DNA from: CAWEDP01 sp963807925 | GTDB lineage: Bacteria; Acidobacteriota; Vicinamibacteria; Vicinamibacterales; CAVVIG01 | Assembly: GCA_963807925.1 (NCBI GenBank) | Contig: CAWEDP010000002.1 | Location: forward strand, 2,604,001 to 2,668,000 | DNA: 64,000 nt | Reading direction: 5' to 3' | In this document: positions 55,035 to 63,800 of the stretch, one piece after another | Layout of the letters: each line of letters starts with the position of its first letter | How positions within the stretch are numbered: position 1 is the stretch's first letter | Notes under the pieces: generated by a model | What the model saw: only the letters and a program-made list of their open reading frames with translations | Databases searched by the model: none | What the model was told of the DNA's origin: nothing | Made by a program: the position numbers and the translations under genes

Positions 55035-57535
55035 CGGCCACCTTCCATCTCGAGCCGCAGGATGCCCCGCTCTGGGAAATTCGGGTCGTTGTCGAGGCGG
55101 GGCACCTCCAGGCGGCCGAAGGTCAGACGGCCTTCCGCGAGCGGACCTGGATCCGGTGCGTCGCGCCGCTCGAATGTCGTCACCTCGACGCAGGCCACTC
55201 CCTCGATCGACGCCGCCGCTTCGTACAGCGGGCTCACGTACAGGGTCTGGCCGAACGTCAGGTTATCCGGATGGAACATCGCCAACCGGCCGTCCGGACG
55301 CCGGCCCGAACCGAAGACCTCGACGAGCGCGGCGAGCACGTCGCTGCGCAGGTACTCCGGACGGACCTGAATGCGCAGCGCGATGTCGAGCGGCACGAAG
55401 CGCGGCCCTTCAATCTCGACGTCGTGTCCGGCCAGCCGGAACGGCTCGATGTACTGCCGCAGGCCGCCGGCGAAACCCGGGTCGAGCGCGGCGTTGCCGC
55501 TGCGATCCACCGAGACGAACATCGTGCGCCAGCTGCCGGTCCAGCGCGCCGTCGCGGCGGCCCGCTGCACGCCGGGCGCCGTGCCCGCGCGCGCCGCGTA
55601 GTCGTCCGGCGTCACGGCCCGGGCCTGCACGCGGAACGCATGCGGCGCGCGCTCGCGCACCTCCGCAATCGTTTCGGGCTCGAGGCCGCCCCGGGCGGCC
55701 AGCGGATTGGTGACGCCCAGCACCGCCGGATCGCCCGTGACGATGTGCGCGAGGGCGCCGCCGCCGATGTTCCCCGACGCCCCGTTGCCGACCCGGTACC
55801 GCGCAGTGAACTGCATGCCGGCCGCCGGAATCGCCCCGTGGCCGCCGTCGCCGAACCGCAGTCGCGCGCCGCCGTCGTTCTCCACCTCCACCACGAAGTG
55901 AGGATCGTCGGGCAGGCTGGCGAGGAGGTCGCGGCGGGCGGACCACGTCGAGGTCCGGGCGTCCACCGTTCCCGACAGATCGATGTCGGGGACCGCGCTG
56001 CGCGGCGGCACGAGCAGCGCCCCGGTCGCCGACTGCGGCGGCTGGTCCGGATCGTCCTTCACCGTCTGCGAGAGCGGCTGCCGGGCCAGCACCGGCCGGA
56101 ACCGCACCGGAACAGCCTCGAACGGATCGTCGCTCCGCACCGCCTTCAGGCGCAGCCTCGTCGACGCGGGCATCGTCTCGCCGAGGTCCTCGACGACGCT
56201 CTGGCCGTGATCCGCGAGCACGACGTTGCCGAGGGCGACGCTCACGTCCGGCAGATAGCCTCCGCCGTACCGCTCGTCGGCTTCCGCTGACAGGCACAGC
56301 GCGAACGGCAACCTATCGGCATCGGCCCAGCGGATCTCGACGATGTCGAGCGGATCGTCGCCCGGCGGATCGTCGAATCGGCCTCCGATCGGGTCGCGCC
56401 CCGGCGTCACCTCCACGAGCTGGACCGCGTGGCGGCGCTCGAACGCCCGGTCGGCGCGGCTGCCGGTTGCCGGGTTGACGACCTCCTGGAACACGAGCAC
56501 GTCGCCGGCGCGAAGCTGTGGAAGCGGCCCTCGCAGCGTCGCGCACGTGGCCCCCTGCGGCAGGCAGCACTGGCGCTGCCCCCACGTGTGGAAGCGCATC
56601 AGGTTGTGCTCCGGATGAAGCGCGTCCGGCCGGAGCGTCTCGAACACGATCGGCTGCAACGCCAGCGTCTCGGTCCAGGCCGGCGATCCGGGATCGATGC
56701 GGGCCGGCTGCCCCGCGACCGCGGTGAGCAGCGGCGTGTGCGCGGGGAGCGTGGTCGGATCGCTCACCTCGACCTGCGCCCACACCCGCGCGCTGCAGCC
56801 GTCGTGCATCGGGTAGTCGACGAGCCGCGCGTGCCGCCGGACCGACACCCGGCTTCGTGCCGTCCCGAGATAGGCTTCCGTCCCGATCGCGTCCTGCCGG
56901 TAGGACAGGTAGTCGCCGGCGTAGGCCACGAGCTCGACGAGCGCCACGCCGAGATCGGCGGCGTTGCGCTCGGACCATGACGGGGTGGACGCCGCGAGCC
57001 GATCCAGGAGCAGCTGCCGCAGGCTCGTGAAGTCGCGCGCCAGATAGTCGTGCACCGGAACGGTGACGGCGGCAGGCGGACAGCTCGATGCGGCCGGAAT
57101 GCAGTCGAAGTCGGTCGGACAGGCCACCTTGAACGAGAAGGACACCTCGCGCAGCACGGGGTCGATGCGGTCCAACCGATCCGGGTGCGCGGGGTCGGCG
57201 ACGAAGCGCAGCACATAGGGCGAGAAGTCGCCGGCCACTGCGACCTCCACGACGAGAACGGGCGTGGCGGTGCCCGCGCGCGGATCGACGGCGATCGCTG
57301 CCGACCGCACGGTCAGGTCCCGGATGCGATCGCCTCCCTCGATGGTGACGTTCGCGGCCTCGAGCGCGAGGCCGCCCGGGTCGTTGATGAAGTGCACGAA
57401 CAGCGTCCGCTGCCGCTCGGCGTCGGGCTGCGAGGGCTCGTCCAGCACCTCCAGGAAATCGATGCCGTTCAGATCGGATCGACCCGCGATCTCGGCGCGG
57501 CGCCGGTCATCGCAGCAGAAGTAGGGCGTCGCCAT
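55031..57535 (-). CDS. Baseplate J-like protein 1 (834 aa)
   Basis: Wedge protein of a contractile tail, homologous to T4 gp6 / P2 gpJ in the eCIS style. Visible are YFCCDDRRRAEIAGRSDLNG, the N-terminal beta domain, VPVHDYLARDFTSLRQLLLD, AYAGDYLSYRQDAIGTEAYL and the C-terminal VTNPLAARGGLEPETIAEVR with RAVTPDDYAARAGTAPGV. ATG at 57535 (MATPYFCCDD) overlaps the gp25-like stop by 1 bp; the open frame upstream of it is out-of-frame with gp25 and not coding. Two J-type proteins in tandem are the norm in this eCIS class. Confidence 0.9.
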   Translation of the reverse strand: MATPYFCCDDRRRAEIAGRSDLNGIDFLEVLDEPSQPDAERQRTLFVHFINDPGGLALEAANVTIEGGDRIRDLTVRSAAIAVDPRAGTATPVLVVEVAVAGDFSPYVLRFVADPAHPDRLDRIDPVLREVSFSFKVACPTDFDCIPAASSCPPAAVTVPVHDYLARDFTSLRQLLLDRLAASTPSWSERNAADLGVALVELVAYAGDYLSYRQDAIGTEAYLGTARSRVSVRRHARLVDYPMHDGCSARVWAQVEVSDPTTLPAHTPLLTAVAGQPARIDPGSPAWTETLALQPIVFETLRPDALHPEHNLMRFHTWGQRQCCLPQGATCATLRGPLPQLRAGDVLVFQEVVNPATGSRADRAFERRHAVQLVEVTPGRDPIGGRFDDPPGDDPLDIVEIRWADADRLPFALCLSAEADERYGGGYLPDVSVALGNVVLADHGQSVVEDLGETMPASTRLRLKAVRSDDPFEAVPVRFRPVLARQPLSQTVKDDPDQPPQSATGALLVPPRSAVPDIDLSGTVDARTSTWSARRDLLASLPDDPHFVVEVENDGGARLRFGDGGHGAIPAAGMQFTARYRVGNGASGNIGGGALAHIVTGDPAVLGVTNPLAARGGLEPETIAEVRERAPHAFRVQARAVTPDDYAARAGTAPGVQRAAATARWTGSWRTMFVSVDRSGNAALDPGFAGGLRQYIEPFRLAGHDVEIEGPRFVPLDIALRIQVRPEYLRSDVLAALVEVFGSGRRPDGRLAMFHPDNLTFGQTLYVSPLYEAAASIEGVACVEVTTFERRDAPDPGPLAEGRLTFGRLEVPRLDNDPNFPERGILRLEMEGGR

Positions 57536-57894
57536 CACACCTGCTGGGTGAAAGTCGCCGTCCGGCGTTCCGCGGTGCGGCGAACGGTGTACTGCACGGT
57601 CACGGTCAGCGTGGACTCCCCGGCCGTGACGGTCACCTCCTGGGCCACGATCACCTCTCCGAGCCACTGTTGCAGCGCGCCCTGCACGAGGAACTGGGTG
57701 GCAATCGCCAGTTGATCGCTCGCCGGCGCGAACACCAGCTGGCGCAGTCCGCTCCCGAACGATGGCCGGTTCACCCGCTCGCCCGGCGCCGTGAACAGCA
57801 CCTGCGCGATGAGATCGAGCACGTGGCGATCCCCGTCGGCGGTCGCGGTCCGGCCGTCGCCGCCGATCCGGTAGGGAAGGCCGACGCCGCTCAC
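57535..57894 (-). CDS. gp25-like baseplate wedge protein (119 aa)
   Basis: GPW/gp25 family: GLPYRIGGDGRTATADGDRH, VLDLIAQVLFTAPGERVNRP, SFGSGLRQLVFAP, then LQQWLGEVIVAQEVTV. T4 gp25 nucleates sheath assembly at the baseplate. GTG at 57894 overlaps the PAAR stop by 4 bp. The length is typical. Confidence 0.9.
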   Translation of the reverse strand: MSGVGLPYRIGGDGRTATADGDRHVLDLIAQVLFTAPGERVNRPSFGSGLRQLVFAPASDQLAIATQFLVQGALQQWLGEVIVAQEVTVTAGESTLTVTVQYTVRRTAERRTATFTQQV

Positions 57895-58211
57895 TCGCCC
57901 CTCACCCGCGTCTGCGTGGTGCGGACCACGAGCGCCGCCGCGTTGGGCACCGTCTGCGCCGGGCTGTTCTGCAGCACGACCGGCACGCCGCCCGCCTTCA
58001 CACGGGTCGCAGCCGCGCTCCACGCCGCGGTGATGCAGGGACTCGGAGAGCCGCCGACATTGAACGGACATCTGGCGATGCCGTACGGCGTCGTCCGCAC
58101 CACGATCGGCTGTCCGCTCACGCGGACGCGTGGATTGGGCGACAACGGCTGCGCGACCCCGCCGTGCCGGCAGCGGACGTCGGCGCCGGCGTGCACCAGG
58201 TATGCGGCCAT
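57891..58211 (-). CDS. PAAR-like spike tip protein (106 aa)
   Basis: It starts MAAYLVHAGADVRCRHGGVA and has two similar halves around SPNPRVRVSGQPIVVRTTPY and CITAAWSAAATRVKAGGVPV. Conserved Cys and His residues (CRH, C in ARCPF, C in SPC) probably bind a metal at the tip, as in PAAR proteins. It caps the spike and can carry effectors. Overlaps gene neighbours at both ends. Confidence 0.78.
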   Translation of the reverse strand: MAAYLVHAGADVRCRHGGVAQPLSPNPRVRVSGQPIVVRTTPYGIARCPFNVGGSPSPCITAAWSAAATRVKAGGVPVVLQNSPAQTVPNAAALVVRTTQTRVRGE

Positions 58212-58699
58212 CAGGTGACCTCCAGAGCGGTGCCGTTGAGCGACACGGTCGTGCCGGTCAGCTTGATGCTCGCGCCCTTGCCGTTGGTGATCTCCACGGC
58301 CGATTCGGTCAGCGAGATTCGCGCGCCGCTCGTGGTCTCGATCGTCACGGCCGAGGCGCCGCGCCGGTCGTCGAAGGTGAGCGTGCCGAACGACGTCGTG
58401 ATCGTCTTCACGTCCGGGACGGCAGCGCCCCCCGGCACCTCGGAGGCCTTGCTCCAGAATCCGCCGGTCCAGACCGGCCGGTCCTTGTTGCCCTCCTCGA
58501 ACTCGACCCAGACGTTCGCTCCACGCGGCGGAACGACGAAGACGCCGACGCCCGGTCCCGCGAACGGGACGCACGGCATCGCCCAGTTCGACCGGCCTTT
58601 GCCGTACACGCCCGGCACGCTGACCTGCACGCGTCCGAGCTTCAACGGATCCGCGGCGTCCTCCACCCTGCCGCGATACTTGCCGAAGAAGGACGTCAT
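58211..58699 (-). CDS. Spike protein, gpV/gp5-like OB-fold plus beta-prism (162 aa)
   Basis: The N-terminal OB domain has YRGRVEDAADPLKLGRVQVS, VPGVYG, WAMPCVPFAGPGVGVFVVPP and ANVWVEFEEGNKDRPVWTGG, the VgrG/gp5 consensus. The C-terminal 60 residues repeat beta strands (SAVTIETTSGARISLTES, AVEITNGKGASIKLTGT) that form a triangular beta-prism. This is the central puncturing spike; the hub gene overlaps it by 4 bp. Confidence 0.88.
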   Translation of the reverse strand: MTSFFGKYRGRVEDAADPLKLGRVQVSVPGVYGKGRSNWAMPCVPFAGPGVGVFVVPPRGANVWVEFEEGNKDRPVWTGGFWSKASEVPGGAAVPDVKTITTSFGTLTFDDRRGASAVTIETTSGARISLTESAVEITNGKGASIKLTGTTVSLNGTALEVT

Positions 58700-59838
58700 G
58701 GCCGCACGACCGGTGTAAGCGCGCCGATGCCCTCGCGTGTCGCCGTGAACTTCTGCCGGTACTGTCCGCGACCGAGCTGATGGGTCACGCTCTTGACGTA
58801 GTACAGGCCGCTGAAGCTGTGGCCCGCGCCGCGAAGCCCGACGAGGGAGCGGGGAATCAGGATGTCTCCGTAGCGCATCGCGTCGATCTCTCCGGTCGCG
58901 GTGACCACCGCGTCCATCGACTGATCGGTGATCGCCTGCGCGCGGCTCTGGGCCTCGGCGCGGGTGCCCCGGAAGTTGTTGTCGAGGAGGCTGGTGCGAA
59001 CCGTCGAGACGTTCGGCGGCAGCGCCGGCTCGCTGACCAGAGGCGGTCGCGTGCTCCGAAACGTGCTGATCGTGATCTGTTCGTTCCCGTCGCGGTCCTG
59101 AATCGTGTCCCAGACGAGCGTCGGCGCCAGCGCGTTGTACTGGAATTCGATCGAATCGACGTTGGTCTCGGGGCCCATGTTGACCGACAGCGCCCGCTGC
59201 GGCGCTTCCACGCGGCGGGGCGGCCCCCAGTACGCGAGGTTGGTCAGCGGCGCCGGACCGGGCACGACGAAGAAGGTGAAGCCGTGCTGTTCCGCCAGCT
59301 CCTTGAGGTGCGCGCGATCGGTGTTCTGCTGCGTGGGGTTCCACTCGATCGGCAGCGGCCGATCCGAGATGCCCGGCGGCACGACCATCGGCACCAGGCC
59401 GTACTGCCGGTAGCGCTCGATGATCTTCAGCGCGATCGTCACCTCGTCCTGCCCCGGGTGCTCGTCGCGGCGCTTCTCGAGATCCATCATGACGCTCACG
59501 TCTTCGCCGGTCAGCGTCAGGATCCCGGCGCCCGGCTCGGCGCCCGGCGACAACTGCTGCTGGGTGATCATGCCGTCCATCAGCACGCGCGGGACGACAT
59601 TCATCGTGACGATGAGCACCACGCGGCTGAACGGCTTCAGGAGCGGGTTGCGAACGTGCGGGTAGTCCACGAGATCGAGCGGCCCCGAGCGTCCGACGTC
59701 GAGCACGATCTGAAAGCCCGACGGCCCCTCGTCGTTGTGCGTGACCTCGATCGTCCGGATCGATTCGATGACGTCCACCGGCGCCGGGACCGGCGTGATG
59801 CGGCCGATGAGCACGGTGAGGTGGATGCCGGTCAGCAC
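58696..59838 (-). CDS. Baseplate hub protein, gpD/gp27-like (380 aa)
   Basis: The arrangement matches the phage late control D / VgrG N-terminal hub: GPSGFQIVLDVGRSGPLDLV, ILTLTGEDVSVMMDLEKRRD, LKELAEQHGFTFFVVPGPAP and a C-terminal FSGLYYVKSVTHQLGRGQYR. Here hub and spike are separate genes, as in phages and many eCIS, rather than fused as in T6SS VgrG. Start is GTG 59838. Confidence 0.85.
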   Translation of the reverse strand: MLTGIHLTVLIGRITPVPAPVDVIESIRTIEVTHNDEGPSGFQIVLDVGRSGPLDLVDYPHVRNPLLKPFSRVVLIVTMNVVPRVLMDGMITQQQLSPGAEPGAGILTLTGEDVSVMMDLEKRRDEHPGQDEVTIALKIIERYRQYGLVPMVVPPGISDRPLPIEWNPTQQNTDRAHLKELAEQHGFTFFVVPGPAPLTNLAYWGPPRRVEAPQRALSVNMGPETNVDSIEFQYNALAPTLVWDTIQDRDGNEQITISTFRSTRPPLVSEPALPPNVSTVRTSLLDNNFRGTRAEAQSRAQAITDQSMDAVVTATGEIDAMRYGDILIPRSLVGLRGAGHSFSGLYYVKSVTHQLGRGQYRQKFTATREGIGALTPVVRP

Positions 59839-59844
59839 GACCCG

Positions 59845-60135
59845 TTACCGCGTCGGCACAGGAACACGGAGCCGCCGGCCGGGGACAGCCACGAGCTCGA
59901 GCGGATCGATCGCGTCGTTCGCGTCGCAGACGCGCCAGAAGTGCAGCGGGTCGCCCAGCGTGCGGGCGGTGAACACATCGAGACGCTCTCCCTGGACGAC
60001 GGCCGTCTCGCCGAGGAGCGGCAGATCGGATCCGCGCGGCACGAGGCGCCGGCGCACGTAGGGGACGGCGCGGCCGTCGGCGGTGGTGAAGGTCGCCGTC
60101 GCGATCGCGGCGTAGCGGCTGGTGGGATCGAACAT
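59845..60135 (-). CDS. LysM-like tail protein X/gp53-type (96 aa)
   Basis: After an N-terminal strand (RYAAIATATFTTADGRAVPY) the C-terminal half is a LysM-like module: VVQGERLDVFTARTLGDPLH, FWRVCDANDAIDPLEL, PGRRLRVPVP. Such proteins join hub and baseplate. ATG at 60135 overlaps the upstream stop by 1 bp. Confidence 0.8.
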   Translation of the reverse strand: MFDPTSRYAAIATATFTTADGRAVPYVRRRLVPRGSDLPLLGETAVVQGERLDVFTARTLGDPLHFWRVCDANDAIDPLELVAVPGRRLRVPVPTR

Positions 60136-60800
60136 CACAGTAACCCGGCGGCCTTGATGGCGCCGACTCCCAGCGCGGTCATGTCGGCCGCGGTCGAGAG
60201 ATGCGCCATCGTCTCCTTCAGCACCTGCTGTCCGAGGAACACGTGGTATCCGGGGCTCGTCACGGAGAGATCGTTGTAGCTGAGCACGCGGAGCCCCAGC
60301 GACACACGGGCGCGCGTCGGATTCAGGCGCACGTCGTAGGCGTCCTCCACCACCGAGAACTCCGTGAGCCGGACCGGCAGGATGCGCGTGACGCCCCAGA
60401 TGAAGAGCGTCAGCGGCCCGGCCGGGGGCACGACCTCCATCACCCCGGCGGCCATCAGCGCCGCGTTCTGGACCACCGAGGCGCTCGACGGATACAGCAG
60501 CATCTCGAGCGCCGCGAGCTGCGGATGGATCCCGAGGTTGGTGGCCGTGGTGTCGGCGCGTTCGAGCTGATCGGTCGCGTCGATCTCGACGTCGAGCTTG
60601 ATCTCTTCGGTCGGCGCGCCGGCCAGGCGCGTCGCTTCGGCGCGCGCGGCGTCGCCGGTCGGGCCGCGCGAGGTCAGCGTGCGCGTGAGGATCTCCGGGT
60701 TGTACTGAAACACGACCACGTTGACCGCGGAGCTCACCGGATCGAACGCGACGAGCGCCCCTTTGTGGAAGAGACGCGGCGAACCCGGAAACGTCGTCAT
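60135..60800 (-). CDS. CIS tube/adaptor protein (221 aa)
   Basis: Shows the pattern of the contractile injection system tube-adaptor family (PVC/Afp7 N-terminal domain type): LVAFDPVSSAVNVVVFQYNP, EILTRTLTSRG, EEIKLDVEIDATDQLERADT, LFIWGVTRILPVRLTEFSVV and YDVRLNPTRARVSLGLRVLS. It would connect the inner tube to hub and LysM protein. ATG at 60800. It follows the large candidate effector gene by 55 bp. Confidence 0.82.
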   Translation of the reverse strand: MTTFPGSPRLFHKGALVAFDPVSSAVNVVVFQYNPEILTRTLTSRGPTGDAARAEATRLAGAPTEEIKLDVEIDATDQLERADTTATNLGIHPQLAALEMLLYPSSASVVQNAALMAAGVMEVVPPAGPLTLFIWGVTRILPVRLTEFSVVEDAYDVRLNPTRARVSLGLRVLSYNDLSVTSPGYHVFLGQQVLKETMAHLSTAADMTALGVGAIKAAGLL

Positions 60801-60855
60801 CTCGGATCTCCCGAAAGCGCGGCTCCACGCCGGCGCCGGCGATGCACACCTGGTC

Positions 60856-63800
60856 TCATTCCGACGCGCGGCTCCTGATCGTGATGAGCGGCTTGGCATA
60901 GAGCAGGTCGTCGGGGATGAACACCTCGTCGGACCATTCGCCGCCGCCCTTCATCTCCGTCAGCGTGTTCATCCGGATGTTCAGCCCCTCCGCGCCCGAC
61001 AACTCGACCTCTCCGGCTTCGAACGATTCGGCGGCCAGCTGCTGCGCGCGCGGCGCCTCCTCCATCACTTCCATCGCGAAGAACTGCACCCCCTCCCGCT
61101 CGTACCCGGAGATGCGGCTGAACGGATTGACGGCCGTCCCCCACTTGAGAATGTTCCGGAACTGGTCGACGATGCGGTACACGTACCCGTGGGGGTTGAC
61201 GCGCATGTTCGCCCGGAACTCCGCGTTCGTCAGTCGGCCCGGCATGACGAGCCGCGGCCGGGGCGGAGGACGCCGCGGCCGTCCGCCGCGTGGCCTGCCG
61301 CGGCGCTGACCCCGCACGTTGAGCGGCCGGCGAATCCGCTGTGGGCCGACTCCCGACGGCGCAGGTCGCTGCGCCGGGACGTTCGTGCGGGGCGCCGCCG
61401 CAGGGGTCCGCTGTCCTCCGGAACCGGCCGCCCCGCCTCCGGCCGGCTGCACGCGACCGGATCCCGGGGCGCCCGGCGTCGAGCCGCGCGGACCGGATCG
61501 CGAAGCGACGGTGGCCGGGCCCTGCGATTGCCCGCTGATCGGATCTGCGGAGGCTTCCCCTGGCGGTCCCGATTCCACGATCGCCGGCCCGTTCCCAACC
61601 TGCCTCACCTGGGCCGGCCGCTCCATCCGCGCTTTCTGCGCTTCGGCAGCGCGCCGCGCGATGTCGGCGGCGCGTTGTTCCGCTTTCGCGCGGGCGCGCT
61701 GGATGTCGTTGAGGGGTTCTTCTGCCCGTGATTGCGCCTCTTCCGCGGGCCGGCCCTCGGCCGCTGGCTCGCCGGCCCGCGGGGACTCGATCGCCGGAGG
61801 CTCGGCGACGGCGAGCGCCTGCCGCCTGGCGCGGGCGCGCTCGATCGGAATCACGGGCGCTTCCTCCGTGCCCGGCTCCTTGCTTCCTTCGACCTTCGCG
61901 GTGGTCTGCTGCTCGACGTTCGCCGGGCCGTCTTCCGTCCGCGGCGCCCGCTCGGGCACATCCGCTTCGGGCTGCGGCGCAGGACGCGATTCGAGATCGT
62001 GTCGGGCGGAACGCGCCAGCTCGCCCGCCGCGTCGGCGTCACGCAGCGTCTGCGCACGCTCGGCACTGGTGACGGGCGCCGGCTGCTCGGCCGCAGGCAG
62101 CAGCGGCTCACCGATCTCGGCCGTCGGAGTCGTCTCGATTCGAGGCAGCGCAGAAGGCGCCGACGGCTCCACGGCGGCGGGCGTCTCGATACGAACCGGC
62201 TGTTCGCCCCCTCCGGCCGGCCGCACCGCAACGGCCTCGGCGGCGAGGGCCTGCGCTTCGACGGCGGGCGCTCCGCCGCGCGGGTCGATGATTCTCGGCT
62301 TCAGCCGGCCCGAGATGCGGCGCACGATTCGGGCGCGGCTCAGCAGCGGCGAGAGCAGCGTGCCGAGGCCGAACCCGAACTCGAGCCCGCGCTCGAACGG
62401 GCTCATGTTGGAATCGGTGAGCGAGTGGCGCAGCTGCGTGATTCCGGTGAGATCGGCGAGCGTTCCGAGCAGCGCGGCGCCGACACCTTGCCCGGCTTCC
62501 CGCCGGGCGGTGTAAGAGCTGTACGCGCTGTAGACGAGGAGGGCAATGCCCGCAACCGCGGTCACCACCGTCGCCACCGCCTCCGACAGTCCCGCCAGCA
62601 TGAGCAGGCCGACGATGATCTCGAAGCCGAACACGATGGCGACGATGGCGACGATGAGGCCGAGGACGAAGCCGAGCACCGTCACGACCCGGCTGAGGAT
62701 CGGATGGTCGTACTCCCAGGCCGCCTGTATCGCCGCCTCTCTCATCTTCCCGGGAAGCGCGCGCTTCGCCTCGACCTGTTCCCGGAGTCCCTCGAGGATC
62801 CGCTGGCGGAGGTCCCACCACGCCCTGTTGACCGACTTGATCAGACCGGTGCCGAACCGGCGGACGACAGGCTCCAGGCGCAGCGGCAGCTCGAGACAGG
62901 CGTCGAGGCCGGCGTCGTCGATGTCGGTCACGGCGCGGCCGTACTGCTCGTCGAGTGCGAGCTCGAAGGCAAGCAGCGCTCCATCGATGGCGCCGCCCTC
63001 CGCCTTGATCGTGGCGGACAACTGACGCTGCACGCGGCGGAAGCCGCGGCGAGCCACCAGCCTCACCGGTTCGAGCGCGGTGGACGCGCTCGTGCACGCC
63101 TCGTCGAACACCGCCGCCGACTCCTCGGTGGCGCCGCGCGTGAAGGTCAGCATCTCGTCGACGAACTGCCGCGATCGCGTCGGGTCGAGCGAGTCGGCAG
63201 AAGTCAGGATCGTGGCGGCTTCGACGTTCAGCTGTCTGACCGGCTCGACCACTGCGGGGACGACGTCGAGCAGTTGGCGCACGGCCTGCGCGCGTCCCCG
63301 TTCGAGCTCCGCTTCAATCTCGGCGCCACCGGCCGCGTTTCGCGCGCGCGCTTCGGTATCGAGCGCGTCCAGTCGCCCCCGCATGGCCTCGGTCGGCTTC
63401 GCCAGCACGCGATGCGCCTGCTGCGCCTTCGCTTCGATGTCGCCCAATGCAGCCGGCACCACCTGGAGGTCCACGCTCACGAGCGCGAGAGGCGGCGCCT
63501 TGTCGAACTCCTCGAGCGCCTGGCCAGCGGTCTTGTTGACTTCGTCCGCCATCTGGCCGGTCACTTCGTTGACGCCCTGAATCGAATCCTGCTCCGACTC
63601 CTTGAACTGCCTGGACGCCTCCGAGCCGATCGCGTAGACGGCGTTGCCGACGGCGAAGCCCCGCTCGGTGTTCGGCTGGCGCTTGTAGAAGTTGAACCCG
63701 GTCATGAACGCCTGCTGCGCGTTCTCGTCGATATGGGTGTGCAGGAAGTTCGTCTCGGCGTTCCGGGCGTGATCGACCTGATCGAGCGCCGCGCGGTGCT